From an uncultured Bacteroidaceae bacterium (GTDB lineage Bacteria > Bacteroidota > Bacteroidia > Bacteroidales > Bacteroidaceae), in NCBI GenBank assembly GCA_934426255.1, contig CAKRYD010000001.1, positions 106,114 to 170,113 on the forward strand: a stretch of 64,000 bases of DNA, read 5' to 3'. The notes under the pieces were generated by a model that was not told the DNA's origin, did not search any database, and worked only from the letters and a program-made list of their open reading frames with translations. The translations under genes and the position numbers were made by a program. This document shows, in pieces, positions 54,121 to 62,786 of this stretch (the stretch's first letter is position 1; each line of letters opens with the position of its first letter).

Positions 54121-54588
54121 ATGGAAAGAATTGCAATATTCCCGGGGAGTTTTGATCCTTTTACTATCGGCCATGACAGTGTTGTGCGCCGGGCTTTGCC
54201 TTTGTTTGACAAAATAATAATAGCTGTGGGAATCAATGCATCCAAAAAGACTTTGTTCCCTGTGGAAAAACGCCTTTCGGATATACGTGCACTATACAGC
54301 AACGAACGAAAAATAGATGTTCAAAGCTATGAGACTCTGACTATAGATTTTGCCAAGAAGGTAGGTGCCGGCTTTATATTGCGCGGCTTGCGATCGGTAC
54401 GCGATTTTGAATACGAACGCGACATAGCAGAGATGAATAGCCGAATATCTGGAATAGAAACCATATTGCTCTTTACAGAACATCAGTATGCTTGCATCAG
54501 TTCGAGTGCAGTACGCGAGCTAATCTCCTATGGGAAAGATGTGAGCGGTTATCTGCCAAAAGCAACAAGGTCATTGGAAAATAGGTAA
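54121..54588 (+). CDS. coaD: Phosphopantetheine adenylyltransferase
   Basis: This 155-aa enzyme makes dephospho-CoA from ATP and 4'-phosphopantetheine. RIAIFPGSFDPFTIGHDSVV holds the TIGH nucleotide motif, GLRSVRDFEYERDIAEMNS and HQYACISSSAVREL are conserved. It starts 13 nt after the parE stop; the upstream part of the open frame overlaps parE and is not used. Confidence 0.94.
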   Translation: MERIAIFPGSFDPFTIGHDSVVRRALPLFDKIIIAVGINASKKTLFPVEKRLSDIRALYSNERKIDVQSYETLTIDFAKKVGAGFILRGLRSVRDFEYERDIAEMNSRISGIETILLFTEHQYACISSSAVRELISYGKDVSGYLPKATRSLENR

Positions 54589-54596
54589 ACAAACAA

Positions 54597-56177
54597 ATGA
54601 AGAAAGCTGTAATATTAATGCTTACGCTGTTCTTGCTGCAACAGGCAGGTGCACAACGCATGCCAAAGGATGTAGAAAAAGCTTTGAGCAAAGTCACGAT
54701 GGCCGAAATAGCCATCAAGTCTCTTTATGTGGATACTATAAATATTGAAAAGCTGACGGATGAAGCGATTAAAGGGATGCTTTCATCGTTAGATCCTCAT
54801 AGTAGTTATACAACAGCAGAGGAAACGAAAAAATTAAATGAGCCGTTAAACGGGAACTTCGAAGGAATAGGTGTTCAGTTTAACATTCTGGAGGACACAC
54901 TTGTCGTAATACAAACTGTGGCAAAGGGACCATCTGAAAAAGTGGGCATTCTTCCGGGTGATCGCATAGTGCTTGTAAATGATACGGCAATAGCCGGAGT
55001 TAAAATGGACCGTGCTGACATTATGAAGCGCCTGCGCGGCCCGAAAGGGACAATTGCTCGTCTTGGGGTCGTGCGTCGTGGCGTATCTGAAATGCTCAAG
55101 TTTAATGTGGTGCGCGATAAGATTCCTTTGCATTCCGTTGATGCTGCTTATATGATACGTCCCGGAATCGGAATGATTCGTATCAGCAGTTTTGCAGCGA
55201 CTACGGGAAAAGAGGTAGAGGATGCTTTGACAAAATTGAAGAAGGCCGGTATGAAAAGTCTCATACTTGACTTGGAAGAGAATGTTGGCGGTTATTTGCA
55301 AGCCGCCACCGATGTTGCCAGTGAGTTCTTAGAAAAAGGAGACATGATTGTATATACTGACGGGCGTGCGGTTCCTCATTCCGAGTACCGTTCGCAGGGA
55401 GGTGGAAAATTCTTAGAAGGACAATTAGTCGTGCTGGTAGATGGTTATACGGCTTCTGCTGCTGAAATTGTCAGTGGTGCAGTGCAAGATCAGGACCGTG
55501 GTGTGATAGTTGGCCGCCGGACTTTTGGCAAAGGGCTTGTTCAGCGTCCCGTTGAACTTCCAGACGGTTCTTTGTTGCGCATTACTGTTTCACATTATTA
55601 TACTCCTTCTGGTCGTTGCATCCAAAAGCCGTATAAGAAAGGCAATAAGAAAGAGTATGAGGATGATATAATGCAGCGTTTAAAGGCTGGCGAATTGATG
55701 CATGCCGATAGCATACATTTTTCTGACTCGCTGAAGTTTAAAACATTGCGGAAACAGCGTACCGTTTATGGTGGAGGAGGCATTATGCCTGACTATTTTG
55801 TTCCATTAGATACTACTGCGTATACCAAGTTCTACCGTCAGTTGAGTTTAAAGAATATTATCCTGAACAGATACCTCCATTATTCGGACCAACACCGTGG
55901 CGAGCTGCGTGCAAAGTATAGGGACTTTGAGAAATTTAAGAGAGACTATGATGTTCCTCAGTCTCTTATTGATGAAATTTTGTCGGAAGGCGAGAAAGCT
56001 AATGTCAAGCCCAAAGATGATGCGGAGCTTCAGAAGACTTTGCCCAAGCTTCGCCTTACACTCAAGGCTTTGACGGCGCGAGATTTATGGGATATGTCCG
56101 AATATTTTTCAATTATGAATGAAGAAAGCCCTACGGTGCGTAAGGCTTTGGAGCTTTTAGCCGGAAATAAAGATTAG
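54597..56177 (+). CDS. S41 carboxyl-terminal processing protease
   Basis: This 526-aa CtpA-like protease has a signal peptide (about 1-20), a PDZ domain (about 80-165) and an S41 domain. The nucleophile Ser is in DGYTASAAEIVSGAVQDQ and the general-base Lys in GRRTFGKGLVQRPVELP. It trims periplasmic proteins at their C-termini. The coaD stop lies 8 nt upstream, so the four plus-strand genes form one run. Its stop codon overlaps that of the convergent GH43 gene by 2 nt. Confidence 0.92.
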   Translation: MKKAVILMLTLFLLQQAGAQRMPKDVEKALSKVTMAEIAIKSLYVDTINIEKLTDEAIKGMLSSLDPHSSYTTAEETKKLNEPLNGNFEGIGVQFNILEDTLVVIQTVAKGPSEKVGILPGDRIVLVNDTAIAGVKMDRADIMKRLRGPKGTIARLGVVRRGVSEMLKFNVVRDKIPLHSVDAAYMIRPGIGMIRISSFAATTGKEVEDALTKLKKAGMKSLILDLEENVGGYLQAATDVASEFLEKGDMIVYTDGRAVPHSEYRSQGGGKFLEGQLVVLVDGYTASAAEIVSGAVQDQDRGVIVGRRTFGKGLVQRPVELPDGSLLRITVSHYYTPSGRCIQKPYKKGNKKEYEDDIMQRLKAGELMHADSIHFSDSLKFKTLRKQRTVYGGGGIMPDYFVPLDTTAYTKFYRQLSLKNIILNRYLHYSDQHRGELRAKYRDFEKFKRDYDVPQSLIDEILSEGEKANVKPKDDAELQKTLPKLRLTLKALTARDLWDMSEYFSIMNEESPTVRKALELLAGNKD

Positions 56178-57163
56178 AAGTCGGCTTCAGCATGTGTGGC
56201 CGGTTGACTTTCTTCAACATACGGCCAGCCGTCTTTATCCCATTTGACTTCATCCAAAAGTACTACTCTGCCTTTTTTAGGGTTTTGCATATCGTAGGCG
56301 TGGTAGGGCATCCAAGTCCGTCCTTTCTTGTCTCGAATGAGTTCTGCATTGTGTCCGGTTCCGGCCCATCGGTTGTTGCCATGTAGTAGAATCTCGTGAT
56401 TGTCTTCCAATAGGGGGCGCCCGGACTTGTCAACGTATGGGCCTAATAGTTTTTTTGAGCGGGCTACAACTGTTTTGTATGTACTTTTAGCACCCTCGCA
56501 GCAACTTCCTATCGAGCCAAAGAAATAGTAATAGCCCTTTCTTTTGTAAATGTAGGTTCCTTCATAGGCTTTTCCTGCTATTTGAATGGGGCTCTTGCCC
56601 GGTTCTTTGAGTGAAAGTCCGTCTTTGCTGAGTTCAGCGGCATAGATTCCGCTAAAGCTTCCCCACATGAGCCAATTGCGGCCATGATCTTTGATGTAGG
56701 AAGGGTCTATGCTGTTTCTTACGCCTATTTCAAAACTTCTGAAGAGCTTGCCGTTGCCGTTGATGTTTGTGTAGGGACCTTGTGGCGTCTTGGAGTAGGC
56801 GGCGCCGATGCCACAACTGTCTTCGCCGCCCCATTTTGAGAGAGCATAGTACATGACGTATTGTCCGTTGATGTAATTAACGTCAGGTGCCCAGATATAG
56901 CGGACACCTCGAACGAAAGAAGGACGCCCTTCTTGTGTGAAGAAGTTGTCAAGTCTTTGCCAGTGAATCATGTCCGCCGATTTGAATGTCTTGGCTCCGG
57001 TAGCGTAAAGATAGTAATAGCCGTCGCGTGCTTTTATGCAGGTGGGGTCGGGGGCATCCTCGTTGATGATTGGATTTTGAAAGCTTTGTGCTTGTGTTTT
57101 GTTGATTGTAAGACCAAAGAGTATCAGTTCTATGATAACTGCTACTGTAAGAGCTTTTTTCAT
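56174..57163 (-). CDS. GH43-type glycosidase
   Basis: This 329-aa secreted enzyme has a signal peptide (about 1-25) and a five-bladed propeller. The general base is Asp in NEDAPDPTCIKA, the pKa-modulating Asp in RNSIDPSYIKD and the acid Glu in KAYEGTYIYKR. GH43 enzymes remove arabinose or xylose from plant polysaccharides. It begins 18 nt after the six-hairpin glycosidase, so both may act on one substrate. Confidence 0.87.
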   Translation of the reverse strand: MKKALTVAVIIELILFGLTINKTQAQSFQNPIINEDAPDPTCIKARDGYYYLYATGAKTFKSADMIHWQRLDNFFTQEGRPSFVRGVRYIWAPDVNYINGQYVMYYALSKWGGEDSCGIGAAYSKTPQGPYTNINGNGKLFRSFEIGVRNSIDPSYIKDHGRNWLMWGSFSGIYAAELSKDGLSLKEPGKSPIQIAGKAYEGTYIYKRKGYYYFFGSIGSCCEGAKSTYKTVVARSKKLLGPYVDKSGRPLLEDNHEILLHGNNRWAGTGHNAELIRDKKGRTWMPYHAYDMQNPKKGRVVLLDEVKWDKDGWPYVEESQPATHAEADF

Positions 57164-57181
57164 GCTTGAATGAATGGTGGT

Positions 57182-59179
57182 TTAAAGTGTGATATGTATG
57201 TTTTGTCCTTCTTTTATGGTGTATTTTTGCGCTTTTCCGACAGCTTTCGTCACAATGACGTCGAGACGGTTTGCCTTATTGCGCTTTATCTCTATGTCGA
57301 AGTCGTTTCCGAAGGCGCGAATATGGCGCAGGGACATGTTGTTCCAACTTTTGGGCGGCATGGGCGTTAATGTGAAAGAGCGCAGGCCGGTGGGGCGCAT
57401 TCCGAAAAGTCCTTCAATGATGATGCGTGCATATAGCCCGCTTTCGGCCGACAAATGACGCTGGTTGCCTTCCGGCCAGGCTTCGATGGCGTATGGCACG
57501 TGTTCTCCGAGTAGGCGTGTGTTGGAATAGAAATGCAAAAATTCTGTGGCTTTGTCGGGATGTCCTGCGATATAGACGCCGCGTAAAGCGTATAGCGTTG
57601 AGCGATCCCAAAACGTTTTACTGCCTTCTTGCGTCAGCAATCCGTTTTGTGTCCACAACTTAGGCGAGAACAGTGCTTCTATGGTTCCTTCGGTGCGTTC
57701 TTTGATGCCAACAATCAGAGGCATGCATATCCACGACCGTAGCAGTTTGTTGCCTTCATAGTAACGGTAGGTGTGAAAGCCTTCTATATCTGCTCCGAAA
57801 AAGCTTTCTATGTTTCTTTTCAGCTCTTCTGCTTGTTTTAGGTACTGCTTTTCCATTTTCTTGCTTTCGCCCATGTCCTTACATAGGCTTGCGGCCGAAA
57901 GCAAGGCGTCATAGTAAAGTGTTGACGTGCATAAGTTGGCTTTTCCTGCAGGGAAGCGCCCTTCCAATTCGTCGCTGTCTGACGCGACAACTCCTTCCTT
58001 ATTTAATTTGCGTTGGCAATATTCCAAACACCATTTGATGAGCGGCCACAATTGTCGCGCCTCGTCCTTGGAGCCTCGTGCCAAGGCATAACGTGCTGCA
58101 CCGTGTGCAATCATTGCTGCATCACCGCGGTCACCGGCTCCGTTCCAGATGTCTTTTCCTTCGGCTATGATGCTACTGGGGATGGGCTTCCATTGGTCGT
58201 TTATAAAGCGGGCGAAGTGTCTGTAGCTGTTCATTGCCGAGGCGTTTCCATATTCGTAACCAAGGTAAGGGAAAAACGGATTCACATATTCAGCCTGATC
58301 ATTGGCCCAAATGGCTGCATAGTAGCTCTCTCCTCCTGGGCCGTGCATGGGACCACCTGCAGTTTCAAAGATGCTTTCGCTGGCACGTATCTTTGAAAAA
58401 GAAAACATGCTGTTTATCGTGGCATCGGGGCTTTCGAGCACAAGATTCTTTTCCCATGTGTCTATCAATGCTGTTCGCTTACTCAGCTCGTTACTACCGT
58501 CGAACGATAGTTCTCTTTCGCCTTTTTTGTTGCCGAAAGCCTGGATGGAAGCTGTGATGGTGATGCTTTCACCTGCATTGAGCAGCAAGGTTTTAGCATC
58601 TTGTATTTTCTTGACGATGGTGTAGACACCGTCTACGCCTTGTTCGGCAGGTGTTTGCAAAGTGCTTCTTTCTTCTGGCATTTCTAAAGCGACAGCTTTG
58701 TCTTTCTTTATATTGGTCAGCGTAACGAGTGTCAGAAAGGCCGGTTTGTCTGTCGAAGGGAAAAGCTTTCGCTCAACTCTCAGACCTGCATCCTTAAAGG
58801 AACTGGTCACGTGCATGATGCCGCTTAGCCTGATGCTTTCGACTTTCTCGTTGCCAAGCGGCTTTTTGTTGGCCAAGATGCCTTTGAGCGGGTTCCAGTC
58901 AATGCGGCGCATCAGACTGCCATGTGTGTTGTTAGGTATGGTGCGGAGCATAGGCCAAACCATACTGTAATCGAGGTTAAAGCTTCCGTTGGCTTCTACA
59001 CCATATCTCAGAACGGTCGAAACTTGTTTGCCGCTCATTTCTATATGGTCATTGTGTGGAAGATTTTGTAAAGGCTTCCATTCGATACTTCCGTCTGGTA
59101 GCAGCATCCATCTGTTTGCAGCTTTTGAACTCATGAACAAAACCAAAATACATAAGAGTGTTGTGGCGAATCTTTTCAT
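57182..59179 (-). CDS. Six-hairpin glycosidase-like protein, secreted
   Basis: This 665-aa protein has a signal peptide (about 1-21), an N-terminal beta sandwich (about 25-275) and an (alpha/alpha)6 barrel (about 280-560). Barrel cues are YYAAIWANDQAEYVNPFFPY, IWNGAGDRGDAAMIAHGAAR and ERHVPYAIEAWPEGN-like text (GEHVPYAIEAWPEGN). Conserved acids suggest hydrolase activity, but I cannot name the GH family. The frame extends 25 codons upstream, but the ATG at 59179 fits the signal peptide. It pairs with the GH43 gene downstream. Confidence 0.72.
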   Translation of the reverse strand: MKRFATTLLCILVLFMSSKAANRWMLLPDGSIEWKPLQNLPHNDHIEMSGKQVSTVLRYGVEANGSFNLDYSMVWPMLRTIPNNTHGSLMRRIDWNPLKGILANKKPLGNEKVESIRLSGIMHVTSSFKDAGLRVERKLFPSTDKPAFLTLVTLTNIKKDKAVALEMPEERSTLQTPAEQGVDGVYTIVKKIQDAKTLLLNAGESITITASIQAFGNKKGERELSFDGSNELSKRTALIDTWEKNLVLESPDATINSMFSFSKIRASESIFETAGGPMHGPGGESYYAAIWANDQAEYVNPFFPYLGYEYGNASAMNSYRHFARFINDQWKPIPSSIIAEGKDIWNGAGDRGDAAMIAHGAARYALARGSKDEARQLWPLIKWCLEYCQRKLNKEGVVASDSDELEGRFPAGKANLCTSTLYYDALLSAASLCKDMGESKKMEKQYLKQAEELKRNIESFFGADIEGFHTYRYYEGNKLLRSWICMPLIVGIKERTEGTIEALFSPKLWTQNGLLTQEGSKTFWDRSTLYALRGVYIAGHPDKATEFLHFYSNTRLLGEHVPYAIEAWPEGNQRHLSAESGLYARIIIEGLFGMRPTGLRSFTLTPMPPKSWNNMSLRHIRAFGNDFDIEIKRNKANRLDVIVTKAVGKAQKYTIKEGQNIHITL

Positions 59180-59223
59180 ATATAATTTTACTGGTGAGAT
59201 TGCGTAAAAAGGATATTTCTGAT

Positions 59224-59232
59224 GCAATATTA
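59224..59232 (-). promoter_or_regulatory. Possible promoter of the six-hairpin/GH43 pair
   Basis: The minus strand reads TAATATTGC, one base off the -7 consensus, with TTG 19 bp upstream at 59252-59254. The leader would be about 40 nt. Confidence 0.35.
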
Positions 59233-59370
59233 CAAAAGTTTTATTAGAAATCAAAAGGCTCGGCGACTTTTCTTATAAGGTGGTAGCCGCAGGCCGTTTC
59301 AGGGGCCGCTCTTTTTCGTGGCTTTGCTTTTCGGCTCCTAACGCAGTAAATTCGGTTTCGTGGGGAGCAT

Positions 59371-59426
59371 TTTTATTGCCATGCCTTGTACATCATTATG
59401 CAGACATACAGGGCATGGCAATAAAA
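59371..59426. repeat. 20-bp inverted repeat downstream of mgsA
   Basis: TTTTATTGCCATGCC at 59371-59385 is exactly complementary to 59412-59426; five more inner pairs (one G-U) extend the stem to 20, with a 16-nt loop. The stem ends carry T on the 5' side and A on the 3' side on both strands, so there is no U-tract after it. It begins 9 nt after the mgsA stop and could stabilise or end that transcript, but it is not a standard terminator. Confidence 0.8.
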
Positions 59427-59435
59427 GCGAAAGTG

Positions 59436-60014
59436 TCAGGCTTTCTGTGTATCAGAATTTGTGCCGTTGCTATCGTTATTTGCGTTGGTGTTTTGCGCAG
59501 CGTGCTGGCGGTCGTATTCCATCGCTTCAGCAACCAGGTTGATGCTCGAAAAACGGTTGGTATATGTGGAGTAGTCTTTTTTCAGCGGATGATAGTCGGG
59601 GTCGCTGAATAGCGGACTTGTGATGATGTGGTCGGCTGTTGAGCGATTGCAGCAGAACACAATGTTTTCTACTCCGGCAAGTCGGGTAAGAGCCTTTACA
59701 TCGGTGTCGTGAGGTTGCAGAGTCATTGAATCGGTAAAGAAAAAGAGGTAATTAATCAGACCGTCGACGATACGTGAGCCGATTTGCTGGTCACCGCCCA
59801 AAGGCCCCGATTTCAAAATGGTAAAGTCCCAAAAAACATCGGGATGTTTCTTTTGCAAAGCATCAAGGATGAGCTTTCCCGTTGTTCCGGTACAATAGAA
59901 TTTGTGGCCTATCAGGCGTTCGGAGTTGAATAGAGCCCATTCTATCAAGTCCTTTTTCATGGCATCGTGGGCGACCAGCCCGATGTTTCTTCGTACAAAC
60001 TTTTTTTCTTTCAT
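59436..60014 (-). CDS. mgsA: Methylglyoxal synthase
   Basis: This 192-aa enzyme turns dihydroxyacetone phosphate into methylglyoxal and phosphate, a bypass of lower glycolysis. NIGLVAHDAMKKDLIEW, YCTGTTGKLI and SGPLGGDQQIGSRI are the family active-site blocks. The last 30 or so residues are low complexity, rich in Asn, Thr and Asp, and lie beyond the enzyme core. ATG at 60014 (MKEKKFVRRNIG) is chosen because the promoter motif lies before it and fits a leader of about 35 nt. Confidence 0.92.
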   Translation of the reverse strand: MKEKKFVRRNIGLVAHDAMKKDLIEWALFNSERLIGHKFYCTGTTGKLILDALQKKHPDVFWDFTILKSGPLGGDQQIGSRIVDGLINYLFFFTDSMTLQPHDTDVKALTRLAGVENIVFCCNRSTADHIITSPLFSDPDYHPLKKDYSTYTNRFSSINLVAEAMEYDRQHAAQNTNANNDSNGTNSDTQKA

Positions 60015-60053
60015 AGGAAATCGATTACGTGCAAGCAACGGTGCTTACAGTGA

Positions 60054-60061
60054 CAAAAGTA
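60054..60061 (-). promoter_or_regulatory. mgsA promoter (-7 element)
   Basis: The minus strand reads TACTTTTG, with TTG exactly 20 bp upstream at 60082-60084. A small hairpin, AAGCA with TGCTT, lies in the leader between it and the ATG. Confidence 0.65.
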
Positions 60062-60107
60062 CGAAAAGAGGCAGAAACGCCCAAATGTTTGAAATGAAAA
60101 AAGAGGG

Positions 60108-61763
60108 TCAGAGAGGAGCGTTTCGCAGGTTTTTCAACCCTTTTATCAAATGAAAAATCAAATGTGACAAGCCGAAAATCAAGGAGAAGACAAACAACCA
60201 TTTACTTTCGCCCCATCCAATGACTTGCTGATGCCAGAAGCCGGCAATACAGCACAAAAGACTTGCAGCGGCACCGATGAAATGGAGGATGTATGTGTTC
60301 TTGATTGGATCTGCCGAGCTTTTACGGCTGTGGCGGATGCCGTAAAAATAGTAAATGTCAATGCCGGCAACCATCCATATGGACAGGCGGATCCAGGTGT
60401 CGGCAGGAAGTGACATCATAACGATGAAGCAGCTGATAGCACCTAAGCCTGGAATGAGCGGAACAAGCGGAACCTTGAATGCTCGCTCTTGGTCGTGCAT
60501 GGTATGCCGTAGAATAATGATGCCGATGCATACCAGAATGAAAGCAAACAGGGTGCCGATGCTGGTCATTTCACCGGCAACTTCAGCCGGTACAAAGGCT
60601 GCCAGCAGGCCTACAAGCAGCATGAAAAGCATATTGCTGTGGGCCGGTGTGCGAAAGCGGGGGTGTATTTTGCTGAAGAATGGCGGAAGCAACCCGTCAC
60701 GGCTCATGCTGAGAAAAATGCGGCTTTGAGCCATGAGTGTGACCATGATGACACTGCAATAACCGATGAGGATGGCCATTAGAATGGCGCGGTTCAACCA
60801 GGGGTAGGCCGGAACCACATGGCCATCGGCTCCGGCTGTTCCCATTTGGGATATGGCGATGGCTACAGGGGCTATCCCGTCGTGCCCGCTGAACATCTTG
60901 TAGTTGGCAACTCCGGTCATGACATACGAAAAACCGAGGTAAAGGATAAGCACCGCAAACAACGAACCTAAGATACCTATAGGCATGTTGCGTTTGGGGT
61001 TGTTGGTTTCTTGAGCCATTGTGCTGACACTGTCGAAACCGAGAAAAGCAAAAAACACTATGGCGGCACCTCTGAAAATGCCCGAAACGCCGAAATGACC
61101 GAACTGACCGGTATTGTCGGGGATGTAGGGCGTGAAATTATCGTTATTGATGTATTTCCATCCCAAGAAGATGAAAATAAAGATTACACTGATTTTCAAT
61201 ATGACAATAATGGTGTTGACTATGGAGCTTTCCCTGGTGCCGCGAATTAAAAACAGGCTCATTGCGATTACAATGCAGAAAGCCGGAATGTTTACAATGC
61301 CGCCGTTCCATGGGCATGTGGTCAGTTGGGTCGGCAGGCTTATACCTATGCTGTCAAGGAAGACAACAACGTAGCGACTCCAGCTGATACTTACGGTTGT
61401 AGCAGCTACGCTGTACTCAAGGACTAAATCCCATCCGATAAGCCAGGCAATAAACTCTCCCATTGTTGCATAACTGTAGGTATAGGCACTTCCTGCTATC
61501 GGTATCATGGAAGAAAATTCGGCATAGCATAGTCCGGCGAAACAGCAACAAATAGCAGCGATAACAAAGGATAGCGTGATGGCGGGCCCACTGTAGTTGG
61601 CTGCTACAAGTCCCGTGATGGAAAAAAGGCCTGCACCGACAATGACACCGATGCCCATGGCGATTAGGCTGATTGGGCCGAGCACGCGTTTCAAAGAGCT
61701 GCATCCATGCTCGGTAGCCTCGCTTTGAAGTTGCTCGAATGTTTTTTTACTGAATAGTCCCAT
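60108..61763 (-). CDS. APC-superfamily amino acid permease (cationic type)
   Basis: This 551-aa protein has about 13-14 membrane segments. IGVIVGAGLFSITGLVAANY is the substrate-binding first helix of APC carriers and FAGLCYAEFSSMIPIAGSAY follows, as in the CAT/YfnA branch. It likely imports an amino acid; the kind is unknown. It starts 18 nt after the stop of the papain-like lipoprotein gene and is probably the last gene of the dusB transcript. Confidence 0.9.
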   Translation of the reverse strand: MGLFSKKTFEQLQSEATEHGCSSLKRVLGPISLIAMGIGVIVGAGLFSITGLVAANYSGPAITLSFVIAAICCCFAGLCYAEFSSMIPIAGSAYTYSYATMGEFIAWLIGWDLVLEYSVAATTVSISWSRYVVVFLDSIGISLPTQLTTCPWNGGIVNIPAFCIVIAMSLFLIRGTRESSIVNTIIVILKISVIFIFIFLGWKYINNDNFTPYIPDNTGQFGHFGVSGIFRGAAIVFFAFLGFDSVSTMAQETNNPKRNMPIGILGSLFAVLILYLGFSYVMTGVANYKMFSGHDGIAPVAIAISQMGTAGADGHVVPAYPWLNRAILMAILIGYCSVIMVTLMAQSRIFLSMSRDGLLPPFFSKIHPRFRTPAHSNMLFMLLVGLLAAFVPAEVAGEMTSIGTLFAFILVCIGIIILRHTMHDQERAFKVPLVPLIPGLGAISCFIVMMSLPADTWIRLSIWMVAGIDIYYFYGIRHSRKSSADPIKNTYILHFIGAAASLLCCIAGFWHQQVIGWGESKWLFVFSLIFGLSHLIFHLIKGLKNLRNAPL

Positions 61764-61781
61764 TGTATTTGAATTTCAAAA

Positions 61782-62786
61782 TCAACGATGTCTGTAGAGA
61801 GCCACGGTCTTCATCTTTATATAGTCGGCCGACAGATAAAAAAGCCCGTTGTTGGCTGGATTGCTTCCGGTTGAATTTTTGCAAATGTAGTATGTGTTGT
61901 CAGGCTTTGCATCCTTATCACTTGGATCGTTGATGGCATATGCTTTGCCTATAATTTGCATGCAATGGTCTGGCGTAGTCTTTTTGGCTGCCAGCCCTTG
62001 CATCCTGGCTTGCTGCGAATTGTCGCTGCTGGACGGCCAATAGGCATATCCGGCTTTCCCCGAATAGCATGTCTCTGTTGTGTCGCCCATCCATACAAGC
62101 GTGTGCCCTTTATACAGAGATTGTTCGATGATACGTATGAGCGATGCCTGTGACAGGTTGAAATACGTTTCTTCTTGCCGGTCGCCAGGAAATGTACATT
62201 GCACTTGTTGTCCGAGCGGGAATGACGCATCAGAGATAAAACCAATATAATTGTTTCGTATGAAAAGAGATTCCATGAGGTCGTGTGGCGTATACGATGC
62301 GCCGTAGAGGCCAATTGTTTTTGGCAGATAGGCAAATCCCGTGTCGCAAATTACTTGAAGGTTCCTTTTATTGGCAAGGCGGTGGAAATCATTCCAATTG
62401 ATGGTGGGCCGGTTGCGATAGCATTGATAAGTAATCAGGCCTTGACGCTCAAGCAGTCTTAGGCAGCTGAACGGATTCCCACTGAAAGTGGAATCGCACT
62501 GGTTACTGCTCACGTTTTCTTCAAGGAATTTACGGATGAGATATGTCTCAGACAATTCCAACGAGTCGCCGGCCGAAATCCGTTCGCTTTCAATTAAGGC
62601 CAATGTGGCATAAATCCAGCCGGCAGGCCATTCGCCTTGGTCTTTGGGCGGGGTGTGAGGCAGGAGTATGGCAGTTTGGAAGTTCGGCTTTTGAAAGTTT
62701 CTTTTTGGGGAGTTTGTGCAGCTTGTGCCAAACATAATGCAGATTATGACAGCAGTATAAAGGAGAATCCTAGAATGTGTGCTCAT
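61782..62786 (-). CDS. Papain-like (C1B) lipoprotein lacking the catalytic cysteine
   Basis: This 334-aa protein has a hydrophobic N-terminus ending in FGTSC, so Cys23 is probably lipidated. From residue 45 it follows the C1B (PepC/bleomycin hydrolase) pattern: PPKDQGEWPAGWIYATLALI, then LELSETYLI. The first of these aligns with the DQGxCGSCW box, and the catalytic Cys is replaced by Gly56 (codon GGC at 62621-62619). His274 (PDHCMQIIGKAYA) and Asn304 (ICKNSTGSNPANNGLFYLS) of the triad remain. It is thus probably a non-peptidase binding or regulatory protein. Its ATG overlaps the dusB stop as ATGA, so translation should be coupled. Confidence 0.7.
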   Translation of the reverse strand: MSTHSRILLYTAVIICIMFGTSCTNSPKRNFQKPNFQTAILLPHTPPKDQGEWPAGWIYATLALIESERISAGDSLELSETYLIRKFLEENVSSNQCDSTFSGNPFSCLRLLERQGLITYQCYRNRPTINWNDFHRLANKRNLQVICDTGFAYLPKTIGLYGASYTPHDLMESLFIRNNYIGFISDASFPLGQQVQCTFPGDRQEETYFNLSQASLIRIIEQSLYKGHTLVWMGDTTETCYSGKAGYAYWPSSSDNSQQARMQGLAAKKTTPDHCMQIIGKAYAINDPSDKDAKPDNTYYICKNSTGSNPANNGLFYLSADYIKMKTVALYRHR

